A stretch of DNA of 64,000 bases from an uncultured Clostridia bacterium (GCA_947629785.1 CANRFB010000007.1:1-64000); one strand, 5' to 3'; shown: positions 48,653 through 58,846, counted from the stretch's first letter. Program-made: numbers and translations. Notes: generated from the letters alone by a model not told the origin.

Positions 48653-51600
48653 ATGAAAAAGAAAACCACAGCTTTTATCCTTACCGCGGCATTGTGCTTA
48701 TGCCAGATGTTTCCCGCAGTCGGCTATACCGCAAATGCGGATAACGGCGGCGCGTCCGTAGAGGCGCAAATAACGGATTCGAGGGTAAACAGTTACAAGC
48801 CGGGCGATAAAATTTATGTTGACGTTTCGGTCAGTCCCATGAAATGCAGCACTTTTGCGCTGAATGCCAAGTGGGACAAGGATTGCCTTGAACTCACAAA
48901 TGCTGTTTCGGGAAATACCGGTTCGGCGTCTGCACTTACATATGTGCCGTTTATCAGAAGCGGCGGAAATGTTTCTCCGGAACAGTCGCTGCTTAACTAT
49001 ACGGACGGTTCCGCAGACGATGTGTGCGTATTTGCGTTTTCCTCGCCGAACGACGTGAATTTCAGCGGCACTGCGGTAACGCTGGAATTTACCGTAAAAC
49101 CAAACGCGGAAAACGGCATAAGCAGCGTTGAATTCTATTTTGACGATAACGACCCGCCTAAAAATATCAATTCGGAAAATATTGCCGTTTCACAGTCGTC
49201 GGACGAAGCCCATGACGGCATTGTTGAAGCAGACATTACGGGCGGTGTTCATGTAGACACGGGTATTACAGGGTTTGAATTCAGAGGTTCTTCCGGAACG
49301 CTTATTCCCGAGTTTTCTCAGGATATACATGAATACGAATTTGCAGTCCCCGTTTCGGAAAGTATTATCCCCCGCGTTGAAGCCGTTCTCGACAACGGCG
49401 TGACTGCCGACATAGTTCAGGCTGAAAAACTCAACGATACGGCAACCGTAAGAGTAAGCGCAAAGAGAGATACTATTTACAAAATACGCTTTGTTGAGGA
49501 TACTTCCAATAAATCAGCCGCTCCGGTCATTTTCCCCGCAAGCACACCCGTTTTAAGAAATACCGATATTTACATTCACGCGGGCGGCGAAGTGTATTTC
49601 ACTCTGGACGGAACCGACCCTGACAGATATTCAAACAGATATTACAATTACATTTCCGCGGACGACTTTGGTCTGCCTATGGACTGCAGGACCCTGACCG
49701 TAAAGGCAATTTCCTACGAAAACGGAAAAGACCCCAGCGACATTGTTACGGCGGAATTCCCGCTGCCCGACCCCGATATTCTTCTGAACGGTATAAAAGT
49801 AAATAATTCGGATATAAAATTTGACAACGGCGCGTCTGAATTTGTTTACAAGGTAAATTATAAAGACCGTGAAGCCGTGGGGAATATTTACAACATCAGC
49901 GCGGAAGCCGTTGTTTCATCATCGGCGGTAATAGTTGAACCCGCAGTCGTGTCATTTAACAGCATTGACGGAAATGCGGACGAACAGAACGTAAAAATAA
50001 CAGTCACTTCCGCGGAGGGAAATTCAAAAGTCTATAACCTGAAATTACAGCTTTCCGGCTGCGTCCATGACATTCTGGACGAAGAGGACACCGCCGGCTG
50101 TGACAGTTCGGGATTATATACGACAAAATGCCGTATCTGCGGCAAGATAATAGGCGAAGAATTTTCGCCCGCAGCGGGACATTACCCCGCAACTCCCGTT
50201 GTTACAAATGCGTCCTGCGGAACAGAGGGAAGCATTGTAACTTCCTGCGTTGTCTGCGGCAAGGAAATATCCCGCGAAACCATTCCGCCCACAGGTGAAC
50301 ATTCGTGGACGGTAATTTCACAAACGGAAAATCACGTTCAAAGACAATGCGCAATTTGCGGAATTTCCGAAAATATTGCGATAATTTCCGGAAATTCCGG
50401 ACACGAACACTCATTTAACGGAAAATCAAGCGTAATAAGCGAAGCTTCCTGCACGGCGGAGGGCATTAAGAGAACCTACTGCTCCGTTCCCGACTGCGGA
50501 GCGTACATAGACGAGAAATTCCCCGCAAGCACCCATGCTTCGCTTCAAACAACGGAAACTCCCGCTTCCTGCACCGCTGAGGGCAGCAGAATAACAAGCT
50601 GCACAGCCTGCGGAGAAATCGTAAAAACCGAAGTTATCTCCGCGCTTGGTCACAGTTTTGAATTTGAAAACACCGTTCCCTCCTGCGATAAAGACATTAT
50701 CCTTACAGCAATTTGCGGAAACGGCTGCGGTGAAACGCTGACATATGTCATTCCACGTTCAAAACATAGATATTCCGTTCAGAATTTTGACGAAACGGGA
50801 CACTGGTATGAATGTTCCGTCTGCGGAGCGAAAGACCTTACAGAACCGCACATCAAGGACACTCAGGGCGTTCCCACGGGAGAAGATGGCGTTCTGGATT
50901 ATTACTGTACCGAATGTGAATATCTTATGTCAACGGTAAGAGAACCGTCTTACGCAGAACCAACGGTTCACACCCATAGCTATGACAACAATTGGCAGAG
51001 CGATTCCACAAAACACTGGAAAGCCTGCACGGAATGCGGCGAAAAATCGGATATTTCAATCCACACCGAGGACGGCGGCGTAAGTTCAGACGGGGTAATA
51101 AAATATTCCTGCACGGTCTGCGGACAGCTTATACGGACGGAAACGCCCGAAGCCGCGCATAAACATTCAATATCATATTCGGCTCTTTTTGAAAGCGACA
51201 GCACCGCGCATTGGCATACCTGCCAAGACTGCGGAGAAGTTTTCGACTATTCCGCACACACCGAAAACGGCGGAATTGTTACCAAAGACGCCGAAATAGG
51301 TTCGGCAGGCGTAAAGACTTATTCCTGCACGGTCTGCGGATATGAAATTCGCCGTGAAATAATCCCCCCGCTCCCCTCTCCGCCAAATGTCGGACTTGAA
51401 ACCGTCAAAGGCGCGGAAAATGTGGTATTTACCTACATTGACGAAAACGGCAGCGTGGAAAGCGTTCCGAAAGACGAGATAAAAACGCAGGTCGAGGAAA
51501 TTGACACGGGAATGATTTCGGAAGAAGAACTTATAGCCGCGTCCGAAATTACGGAAAAGTATGACTCAGATATAAAGGCAATGTATGATATTACGCTTAT

Positions 51601-52111
51601 GTCCAATAACGGAATTGAAGTTCAGCCAAGCGGTGTAATTAAAGTAAATATCCCCGTTCCCGACGGATTGAACGGGGAAGCCCTGACGGTATATCACCGG
51701 GAGGGCAACGGTTTCACAAGAATGGAAACAGAGTATGACAGCTTAACAAATCAGTTAAGTTTCCAAACGACCCATTTCAGTATTTACGTTCTTGCTCAGC
51801 TTTCGGAACATAATGAAAGCAGCGGCGGAAACGTCAGCGGTGACAGCGGTAATGGCAGTGGCGGAAATCAGAATGTACCCGTTCCGCCGACGACCCGTCC
51901 GGTTCTTCCAGATGATTACGGTTATCCTGATATATTCGGAGCGCCGGGCGGTTACAAAAACAACGCTCAGGGCGAGGACGTAAGTTCGGCGGCAGGTCTG
52001 AAAGCGGCGTTTGAACAGGCGGGAAGCTTTATTTACGTCGGAACGATATTTGTTCTTGCCGGAACAGCGTGGCTGATTTGCAGAAGATTTGTAAAGAAAC
52101 GGAAAAAATAA
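48653..52111 (+). CDS. Large surface protein: cohesin-like N-terminus, chitobiase-like and cadherin-like segments, tandem CxxCG modules, C-terminal TM anchor
   Basis: Signal peptide MKKKTTAFILTAALCLCQMFPAVGYTANA; VYFTLDGTDPDRYSN; about a dozen CxxCG-type motifs; C-terminal FIYVGTIFVLAGTAWLICRRFVKKRKK. Confidence 0.85.
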   Translation: MKKKTTAFILTAALCLCQMFPAVGYTANADNGGASVEAQITDSRVNSYKPGDKIYVDVSVSPMKCSTFALNAKWDKDCLELTNAVSGNTGSASALTYVPFIRSGGNVSPEQSLLNYTDGSADDVCVFAFSSPNDVNFSGTAVTLEFTVKPNAENGISSVEFYFDDNDPPKNINSENIAVSQSSDEAHDGIVEADITGGVHVDTGITGFEFRGSSGTLIPEFSQDIHEYEFAVPVSESIIPRVEAVLDNGVTADIVQAEKLNDTATVRVSAKRDTIYKIRFVEDTSNKSAAPVIFPASTPVLRNTDIYIHAGGEVYFTLDGTDPDRYSNRYYNYISADDFGLPMDCRTLTVKAISYENGKDPSDIVTAEFPLPDPDILLNGIKVNNSDIKFDNGASEFVYKVNYKDREAVGNIYNISAEAVVSSSAVIVEPAVVSFNSIDGNADEQNVKITVTSAEGNSKVYNLKLQLSGCVHDILDEEDTAGCDSSGLYTTKCRICGKIIGEEFSPAAGHYPATPVVTNASCGTEGSIVTSCVVCGKEISRETIPPTGEHSWTVISQTENHVQRQCAICGISENIAIISGNSGHEHSFNGKSSVISEASCTAEGIKRTYCSVPDCGAYIDEKFPASTHASLQTTETPASCTAEGSRITSCTACGEIVKTEVISALGHSFEFENTVPSCDKDIILTAICGNGCGETLTYVIPRSKHRYSVQNFDETGHWYECSVCGAKDLTEPHIKDTQGVPTGEDGVLDYYCTECEYLMSTVREPSYAEPTVHTHSYDNNWQSDSTKHWKACTECGEKSDISIHTEDGGVSSDGVIKYSCTVCGQLIRTETPEAAHKHSISYSALFESDSTAHWHTCQDCGEVFDYSAHTENGGIVTKDAEIGSAGVKTYSCTVCGYEIRREIIPPLPSPPNVGLETVKGAENVVFTYIDENGSVESVPKDEIKTQVEEIDTGMISEEELIAASEITEKYDSDIKAMYDITLMSNNGIEVQPSGVIKVNIPVPDGLNGEALTVYHREGNGFTRMETEYDSLTNQLSFQTTHFSIYVLAQLSEHNESSGGNVSGDSGNGSGGNQNVPVPPTTRPVLPDDYGYPDIFGAPGGYKNNAQGEDVSSAAGLKAAFEQAGSFIYVGTIFVLAGTAWLICRRFVKKRKK

Positions 52112-52117
52112 AAAATC

Positions 52118-52146
52118 GCGGCAATCAAATGAATTCTGATTGCCGC
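52118..52146 (-). terminator. Perfect 10-bp stem-loop with U-tract in minus orientation
   Basis: gcggcaatca-aatgaattc-tgattgccgc; minus strand continues GATTTTTTATTTTTTCC. Confidence 0.55.
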
Positions 52147-52169
52147 AAATTATTACACGGAGAAATTTT

Positions 52170-52913
52170 ATGGATAAAGAAAGATTTCTGGATTCGGTAC
52201 AAAAAGTCGTCGGAAAAGAACATCAGCGTTCGGGAATAGGCACATACGGTGAAAAGACCGTTCACGCCGTGCTTAAAAATTATTTTGAACCGTACCCTGA
52301 CAGTCATGAACAGAAAATCGGCGGGTTCGTGGCGGACATTGTCGGCGAGGACGGAATTATAGAGATACAGACAGGCGGGTTTGAAAAGCTCCGCAAAAAA
52401 TTGGAAGTTTTCCTTTCGGTAAGCAGGGTAACGGTAGTTTATCCCATTCCTCGGAATAAGTGGCTTATCAGCATAGACCCTTTGACAGGCGAATACGGAA
52501 AACGCCGCAAGTCGCCTGTTACAGGCGTTCCTGCGGACGTTTTTCCTGAACTTTACAAAATAAAGCCGTTCCTTGCAAATGAAAATTTCCGTCTTTGCAT
52601 TATAATGCTCGATGTGGACGAATACCGCGCCCCGCCCGAAAGTTCCGGTCTGAAACGCGGCAGGCGGCGCGGATATGTACGCTATGACCGTATTCCCCGC
52701 GAACTTGCAGAGGAAATTTACATTGGCGGCGAAAACGGCTGGGGATATTTCATTCCTGACGGACTTCCCGAGGAATTTACTTCTTACGATTTCGGGAAAT
52801 TATCCGGAGTTGGGCAGAAATACGGTTCGTTCATGCTGAATATCCTTACCGACGCCGGCGCGGCGGAACGCATAGGCAAGCGCGGAAGAAGTTATCTTTA
52901 CCGCCTGAAATGA
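52170..52913 (+). CDS. Uncharacterised protein, possible CoiA-like PD-(D/E)xK nuclease fold
   Basis: 248 aa ORF with GGAG SD; HEQKIGGFVADIVGEDGIIEIQTGGFEKLRKKLEVFL. Confidence 0.8.
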   Translation: MDKERFLDSVQKVVGKEHQRSGIGTYGEKTVHAVLKNYFEPYPDSHEQKIGGFVADIVGEDGIIEIQTGGFEKLRKKLEVFLSVSRVTVVYPIPRNKWLISIDPLTGEYGKRRKSPVTGVPADVFPELYKIKPFLANENFRLCIIMLDVDEYRAPPESSGLKRGRRRGYVRYDRIPRELAEEIYIGGENGWGYFIPDGLPEEFTSYDFGKLSGVGQKYGSFMLNILTDAGAAERIGKRGRSYLYRLK

Positions 52914-52919
52914 AATGCG

Positions 52920-53672
52920 TTATTTCTTATACGGGCTGTCAAATTCGGCTTCCGCTTTGGCAACGGCGTCCTCGAGGGTCATTCCCGTAAAGAACGGGGC
53001 ATTGAGGTAACGCCCTGATTTCTTGTCGTCCGCAAAAGCGCCCACGGCAATTCCCGGAATGGCGCTTTCGGGTGCGTTGGGGGCATGAGGACCGCCGAGG
53101 TCGGTTCTGCACCAGCCCGGGTCGGTGAGATTTATCATAACGTCCGTACCCTCGACTTTAGAACCAAGGTCGATGGTTATTTTGTCAAGCGCCGCTTTGC
53201 TTGCAGAATATCCTGCCTGTTCTGGTTCAAGGGCGATTCCGCTGGTGGTATTCAATATTCTTCCGAACCCCCGCTCTATCATTTTAGGCATAAAATGGTA
53301 ACATATCATAGCAGGGGCAACGGTATTTATCTTGAAACTTTCGGTATAATCCTCCACGGGCGTTTTGAAATAATCCGTGCGGTAGGCGATCTGCATACCC
53401 GCGTTATTCATAACAATATCAACGTCAACGCCGAGGCGGTCAATATCTTCAAGCATAGCCTTTACGCTGTCAAGGTCGGACAGTTCAGCCGAAACCGCAT
53501 AGGCTTTCACGCCCATGGCTTTGACTTCCGCAAGTATCTTTTCGGTATGTGAAATATCCCTGCTATGGAGAATAAGGTTACAGCCCCGTTCCGCCATAAG
53601 CTTTGCGGTCAGATAACCGATACCTCTTGCCGCGCCTGTAATAAGCGCCCATCTTTTTTTTACGTCTACCAA
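52920..53672 (-). CDS. SDR family NAD(P)-dependent oxidoreductase
   Basis: ALITGAARGIGYLTAKLMAERG, MNNAGMQ, YSASKAALDKI. Confidence 0.93.
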   Translation of the reverse strand: MVDVKKRWALITGAARGIGYLTAKLMAERGCNLILHSRDISHTEKILAEVKAMGVKAYAVSAELSDLDSVKAMLEDIDRLGVDVDIVMNNAGMQIAYRTDYFKTPVEDYTESFKINTVAPAMICYHFMPKMIERGFGRILNTTSGIALEPEQAGYSASKAALDKITIDLGSKVEGTDVMINLTDPGWCRTDLGGPHAPNAPESAIPGIAVGAFADDKKSGRYLNAPFFTGMTLEDAVAKAEAEFDSPYKK

Positions 53673-53759
53673 GTGAAACAGCTCCTTTATATATTTTTTC
53701 TGATTTTAACATATTTCAGACGGAATGTCAAGTGACGAAATAAGCCGTTAAATAAAATT

Positions 53760-53791
53760 ATCTGCCGGCTTAATTATAAAAGCCGGCAGAT
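53760..53791 (-). terminator. Terminator of the sigma/anti-sigma operon
   Basis: atctgccggctt/aagccggcagat inverted repeat flanked by A/T tracts. Confidence 0.7.
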
Positions 53792-53800
53792 GAAATAAAA

Positions 53801-54916
53801 TTATTCTGTTTTTTCCATAATGTAATTATCGTCGATCTTTACTCCTATATAATTTTCAACGTCAAACAGATCACCAAAACTAATTTGATATTGTCCTATA
53901 TCGTAAGGACCGTCAATGCCGAACTGATCTAAATATTCTTTTTCTAATTCCGGACTTGATGGATAACATAAACCGTATCCGCTGAGACGGTCCTTAGGAT
54001 ATTCAGTACCGTCACTGCCGATCAAAGCTACATATTCGTATGTGCGCTTTTCATTTAAAAGATATTCTAATTTATCCATGGGAGCAAATGTACTAAACCC
54101 GAGGGGTGAAAGGACAAATTCCGTACCGTTTTCATCGACAAAAATTTTCCTCTTTACATTCGGGCTGAAATTCACTGTCATTTCAATATCGTCTGCAAGA
54201 TTGTGATCCATCTCATTAAATTCTCTGTCATATTTTGTATCAAACGAAATTTTTATTTCGCGTGATTTATCAATGAAATATAACGGTAAATTACAAGTGT
54301 AATACATATAAGGATCATCATCATCTGTCATTCTTCCTCCGATACTTGAACCTGCAACAGGTACAGGCTCTCCCGTATCTTCATAGCAAAATACCGGTTC
54401 GGGATAGCACCACGAATATTCGTCGTTTACTAAATATTGATCTGCTTCATCATCGAGCGCCTCACACGCAAAAACCATTTCTGCAAAATTTCCGTCGGAA
54501 ATAAGAGTGTCAAGATAAATTCTGAAATGGGAATTTTCCGCTGACTGCGCATTGTCAATGTTGTTATCCGCAAGTATTCTGACGGCTTCCGTTCCGAGCT
54601 GATCTTCAATATTTTCCTCTTTGGATCTTCGCAGACCGTATGCAGCCGCCGATATTGCAGCTGTAAGCAAAACAGCCGCGGCAGCCGCAAAAACAACAGG
54701 CTTGCTTAATTTTTTTACAGTTCGTTTATTGCTTATAGGTTCGTTCATTTCATATCCTGCCTTTCTCATTACGCTGCGGAGAATACGTTTTTCAAAGCCG
54801 ACAGGAAATTTCTTTTCAATATCCGGAAATGCTTCATCAATTATGTCCGAATTTTCGGGTGTAAGCATATACGGCAAATTTTCAAATTCCGTTCCCATGT
54901 TTTCAGCTTTTTTCAT
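53801..54916 (-). CDS. Putative membrane anti-sigma factor (DUF4179-like)
   Basis: Single TM (VVFAAAAAVLLTAAISAAAYGL), extracellular C-terminal domain, ATGA overlap with the sigma factor. Confidence 0.65.
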   Translation of the reverse strand: MKKAENMGTEFENLPYMLTPENSDIIDEAFPDIEKKFPVGFEKRILRSVMRKAGYEMNEPISNKRTVKKLSKPVVFAAAAAVLLTAAISAAAYGLRRSKEENIEDQLGTEAVRILADNNIDNAQSAENSHFRIYLDTLISDGNFAEMVFACEALDDEADQYLVNDEYSWCYPEPVFCYEDTGEPVPVAGSSIGGRMTDDDDPYMYYTCNLPLYFIDKSREIKISFDTKYDREFNEMDHNLADDIEMTVNFSPNVKRKIFVDENGTEFVLSPLGFSTFAPMDKLEYLLNEKRTYEYVALIGSDGTEYPKDRLSGYGLCYPSSPELEKEYLDQFGIDGPYDIGQYQISFGDLFDVENYIGVKIDDNYIMEKTE

Positions 54917-55446
54917 AAGTTATCCTCCTCTATCATTTTTCTTAATCTGACAAGCGCTCTCGAGATGCGGGTGTCAATTGCGGACGGTTTCATATTCAGG
55001 GCTTTTGCGATCTCTTTGCTTTTCTGCCCGAAAAAATATCTGCGCACAATTATCCTGCGGTCGGTATCGCTTAATTTTTTCAGAATATCAGCAGCAATGC
55101 TGTCAGACGGGTATGTTTCGGATATGCCTATTTCGTTTGGGATCTCATCAAAGGAAACAGAGCTTATTTCCTGCATTTTCTTCCGGAATATATCCACACA
55201 ATGCCTTGCGGAAATTACCGAAAGCACCGCCTTTACGGACGAGATCTCAAAATTATTTTTACAGCCGAACTGAAAAAATTTCAGAAAAATATCGCTGACC
55301 GCTTCTTCGATATCTTCGTTTGTACAAATATCATTCAGCCGCAGATATGCAATTTTCATAACATATGTGCTGTATTGTCCCACAACTTCCGCCAGACCGT
55401 TCCGCGGGTCTGTTTTAAGAAGCCGCAGCAATTCGTTGTCCGTCAT
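54913..55446 (-). CDS. Sigma-70 family (ECF-like) RNA polymerase sigma factor
   Basis: Sigma region 2 and region 4 (DRRIIVRRYFFGQKSKEIAKALNMKPSAIDTRISRALVRLRKMIEE); start MTDNELLRLL chosen. Confidence 0.88.
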   Translation of the reverse strand: MTDNELLRLLKTDPRNGLAEVVGQYSTYVMKIAYLRLNDICTNEDIEEAVSDIFLKFFQFGCKNNFEISSVKAVLSVISARHCVDIFRKKMQEISSVSFDEIPNEIGISETYPSDSIAADILKKLSDTDRRIIVRRYFFGQKSKEIAKALNMKPSAIDTRISRALVRLRKMIEEDNL

Positions 55447-55641
55447 ATGTTCAGTCCTTTCTTTGAAACGTTTCATATATATAAGTCGCAATATTTCCGA
55501 AAAATCTTACATTATTCCGAAAGAAAAATAAAAATTATTTTTCGGGCAATTATCCGGCAAATATAATTTTATCATAAAATACCCGTTTGTCAATTTCGGG
55601 CATAAAGTAAAAATTGTTTCCGTGCAAATTTCTTTATACTA

Positions 55642-55670
55642 TTGACTTTTGCAGGGAAAAATTATATAAT
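55642..55670 (+). promoter_or_regulatory. Promoter of the amino-acid ABC transporter operon
   Basis: TTGACT-17 bp-TATAAT. Confidence 0.75.
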
Positions 55671-55724
55671 GTATTCAAGACACCGGAAAAATATTTCCGC
55701 ATTACAAAGAAAGGAAAATATTGT

Positions 55725-57230
55725 ATGAAAAAGCAAAGTATCTTACTGCTGCTTATGGCGGTAATGACAGTGTTCCTGCTGCCTGTGAACGCTTTCGCGG
55801 CAGGAGACGGAACGGAGCGTTCCACATTCACCGTGGGATTTGACGCGGAATTCCCGCCCTACGGCTATCAGGACACCGAAACGGGAGAATATGTGGGTTT
55901 TGACCTTTCCCTTGCCGAGGAAGTCTGCAACCGCCGCGGCTGGACACTTGTGAAACAGCCCATTGACTGGAATTCCAAGGACATGGAACTGAAAACAGGC
56001 GCTATCGACTGTATCTGGAACGGTTTTACCATGAACGGCAGAGAAAACGACTACACATGGACCACTCCATATGTTGACAATTCTCAGGTGGCGGTGGTGA
56101 AAGCCGACTCAGGCATCACCGAACTCGGTCAGCTTGCGGGAAAAGTTGTCGCCGTTCAGACAGACAGCTCCGCACTTGCCGCTTTTACCGGCGAGGACGC
56201 TTCGGAAGAAAATATCGCCCTTGCGGATAGCTTCAAGGAACTTCAGCAGGTGGGCGACTACAACAGCGCGTTCCTGAATCTTCAGAGCGGCGCTGTGGAT
56301 GCAGTATGCATGGACATCGGCGTGGCAAATTACGAAATGGAAGCCCGCGGCGGCGGTTTCATAATGCTGGACGAGCATATTTCCTCTGAGGAATACGGCG
56401 TTGGTTTCCTGCTTGGAAATACCGAACTCCGCGATGAAGTTCAGGTAACTCTTCTGGAAATGCTTGCCGACGGAACGTTCGCCCAGATCGCCGAGAACTG
56501 GGGACTTTCCGACAGCGTCTGCCTCAGCGCGGAGGATCACGTTACCGATGAGGTCGTAAAGGAAAGCACTTCATTCGGCGAAAAATTAGTAAGCATATGC
56601 GGACAGCTCCTGAAAGGCGTTGGCGCGTCTCTGGCAATATTCCTGCTGACGCTGCTGTTTTCGCTGCCCCTCGGACTGCTTATCGCTTTCGGCAGAATGT
56701 CAAAATTCAAACCGCTGAGTTTGCTTGTAAAACTGTATATATCCATTGTCCGCGGAACGCCGCTTATGCTCCAGTTATTGGTAGTATTCTTCGGACCGTA
56801 CTTCCTGTTCGGGGTAAGCACTTCGGGAAATTACCGTTTCTACGCGGTAATAATCGGTTTTGCGCTGAATTACGCGGCATATTTCGCGGAAATTTACCGT
56901 TCGGGAATACAGGCTGTTCCCATAGGGCAGCACGAAGCCTGCGAAATTCTCGGTTACAGCAGGCCGCAGAAGTTTTTCAAGATAGTATTCCCCCAGATGC
57001 TGAAAAACATAATCCCCTCAATTACAAATGAAGTCATAACTCTTGTCAAGGACACGTCCCTTGCATTTGCAATTTCCTACACGGAGATGTTCACACTGGC
57101 AAAGCAGGTAGCCGCTGCGGAAGCGACTATCATGCCGCTGTTTATAGCGGGCGTGTTCTACTATGTATTTAATTTCATAGTTGCGATGATAATGGACAAG
57201 CTTGAAAAGAAGCTCAATTTCTTCAGATAA
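55725..57230 (+). CDS. Amino-acid ABC transporter, fused substrate-binding/permease protein
   Basis: Signal peptide, FTVGFDAEFPPYGYQDTETGEYVGFDLSLAEEV binding domain, permease EIYRSGIQAVPIGQHEACEILGYS. Confidence 0.93.
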   Translation: MKKQSILLLLMAVMTVFLLPVNAFAAGDGTERSTFTVGFDAEFPPYGYQDTETGEYVGFDLSLAEEVCNRRGWTLVKQPIDWNSKDMELKTGAIDCIWNGFTMNGRENDYTWTTPYVDNSQVAVVKADSGITELGQLAGKVVAVQTDSSALAAFTGEDASEENIALADSFKELQQVGDYNSAFLNLQSGAVDAVCMDIGVANYEMEARGGGFIMLDEHISSEEYGVGFLLGNTELRDEVQVTLLEMLADGTFAQIAENWGLSDSVCLSAEDHVTDEVVKESTSFGEKLVSICGQLLKGVGASLAIFLLTLLFSLPLGLLIAFGRMSKFKPLSLLVKLYISIVRGTPLMLQLLVVFFGPYFLFGVSTSGNYRFYAVIIGFALNYAAYFAEIYRSGIQAVPIGQHEACEILGYSRPQKFFKIVFPQMLKNIIPSITNEVITLVKDTSLAFAISYTEMFTLAKQVAAAEATIMPLFIAGVFYYVFNFIVAMIMDKLEKKLNFFR

Positions 57231-57243
57231 GGACGGTGATAAT

Positions 57244-58002
57244 ATGAATTTGCTTGAAGTAAAAAATCTTAAAAAAAGTTTCGGGGATTTAGAAGTTTTA
57301 AAGGATATTACCATGACGGTGGGAGAGGGCGAAGTGGTTTCCGTTCTGGGGCCGTCAGGTTCGGGAAAATCCACATTTCTGCGTTGTATTTCCATGCTTG
57401 AAACCATTGACGGCGGAAGCATGACATACTGCGACAAGCCCGCCGTTTCCGAAAAGGACGGCAAGCCCGTATACGTTTCCAAAGAGGAACTAAAAGAAAT
57501 AAAGCACAGTTTCGGCCTTGTTTTCCAGAATTTCAATCTGTTCCCCCACTACACCGTTCTGAAAAACATCACCGACGCGCCCATAAACGTTTTAAAGCGC
57601 GATAAGGACGAGGTAATGAAAGAAGCTCAGGAACTGCTTAAAAAGATGGGGCTTTCCGAAAAGGGGGATTTTTATCCGTATCAGCTTTCGGGAGGACAGC
57701 AGCAGCGAGTTGCCATAGCCCGAGCCCTTGCCATGAAGCCGAAAATGATATTCTTTGACGAACCCACTTCCGCTCTTGACCCCGAACTTACGGCGGAAAT
57801 TTTAAAAGTTCTCAAAGAACTTGCGGCGGAAAAAATGACCATGGTCATAGTTACCCACGAAATAGATTTTGCAAGAAGCGTTTCAAGCCATGTTATTTTC
57901 ATGGACGGCGGTGTGATCCTCGAACAGGGCAAGCCGCAGGACGTTATCGACAATCCGTCAAACGAACGCACAAGGGCGTTCCTGAAAAAGTTAGAGCAGT
58001 AA
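57244..58002 (+). CDS. Amino-acid ABC transporter ATP-binding protein (GlnQ-like)
   Basis: LGPSGSGKSTFLRC, QLSGGQQQRVAIARALAMKPKMIFFDEPTSALDPEL. Confidence 0.95.
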   Translation: MNLLEVKNLKKSFGDLEVLKDITMTVGEGEVVSVLGPSGSGKSTFLRCISMLETIDGGSMTYCDKPAVSEKDGKPVYVSKEELKEIKHSFGLVFQNFNLFPHYTVLKNITDAPINVLKRDKDEVMKEAQELLKKMGLSEKGDFYPYQLSGGQQQRVAIARALAMKPKMIFFDEPTSALDPELTAEILKVLKELAAEKMTMVIVTHEIDFARSVSSHVIFMDGGVILEQGKPQDVIDNPSNERTRAFLKKLEQ

Positions 58003-58006
58003 TTTT

Positions 58007-58846
58007 ATGGATAATAGTATCATCACCGAACAGGTGGAAAAAAGCATACGGAAGAAATTCCACAGGACGTTGTGGAGCAGGTTTGCAAAGGCGATAGTAA
58101 CTTACGAACTTGTAAAGCCAAATGACAGTATCGCCGTCTGCATTTCCGGCGGGAAAGATTCCATGCTTATGGCGAAGCTTTTTCAGGAACTGAAAATGCA
58201 CGACAAGTTCCCGTTTGAACTGAAATTCCTTGTAATGGACCCGGGCTACGCGGACGCTAACCGCCGTCTTATTGAGGAAAACGCCGCGGCAATGTCAATT
58301 CCCATAACGATCTTTGAATCGGATATTTTTGAATCGGTAACCCACGTTCAGAAAAATCCCTGCTATCTTTGCGCGCGTATGCGGCGTGGACATCTTTACA
58401 ACAAGGCTCGGGAACTGGGCTGCAATAAAATTGCGCTGGGGCATCATTTTGACGATGTTATTGAAACCATTCTTATGGGAATGTTATACGGCGGGCAGGT
58501 ACAGACCATGATGCCGAAACTTCACAGCACCAACTTCCCGGGAATGGAACTTATCCGCCCAATGTATTTTATTCGCGAAGAAGATATAATCCACTGGCGG
58601 GATTACAATAAGCTGCATTTTCTCAGGTGCGCTTGTAAATTCACCGAAAACTGCGAAATTTCTCCGGAAGAAAATCTTTCAAAACGTCTGGAAATAAAAT
58701 CCCTTATTGCCGAAATGAAAAAGACAAATCCGCAGGTGGAAAAGAATATTTTCAAAAGCGTGGAAAATGTAAATTTAAGCACGGTAATAGCCTACAAACA
58801 GGACGGAAAAGTGCATAATTTTCTTGATGATTATGACAAAAAATAA
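58007..58846 (+). CDS. TtcA-family PP-loop ATPase (tRNA 2-thiolation type)
   Basis: CISGGKDSMLMAKLFQEL, CYLCARMRRGHLYNKARELGCNKIALGHHFDDVIETILMGMLYGG. Confidence 0.88.
   Translation: MDNSIITEQVEKSIRKKFHRTLWSRFAKAIVTYELVKPNDSIAVCISGGKDSMLMAKLFQELKMHDKFPFELKFLVMDPGYADANRRLIEENAAAMSIPITIFESDIFESVTHVQKNPCYLCARMRRGHLYNKARELGCNKIALGHHFDDVIETILMGMLYGGQVQTMMPKLHSTNFPGMELIRPMYFIREEDIIHWRDYNKLHFLRCACKFTENCEISPEENLSKRLEIKSLIAEMKKTNPQVEKNIFKSVENVNLSTVIAYKQDGKVHNFLDDYDKK

Noticed and set aside
55725-57230. Fused binding protein-permease as a novel fusion
   Set aside because: SBP-permease fusions are well known in Firmicutes amino-acid ABC transporters
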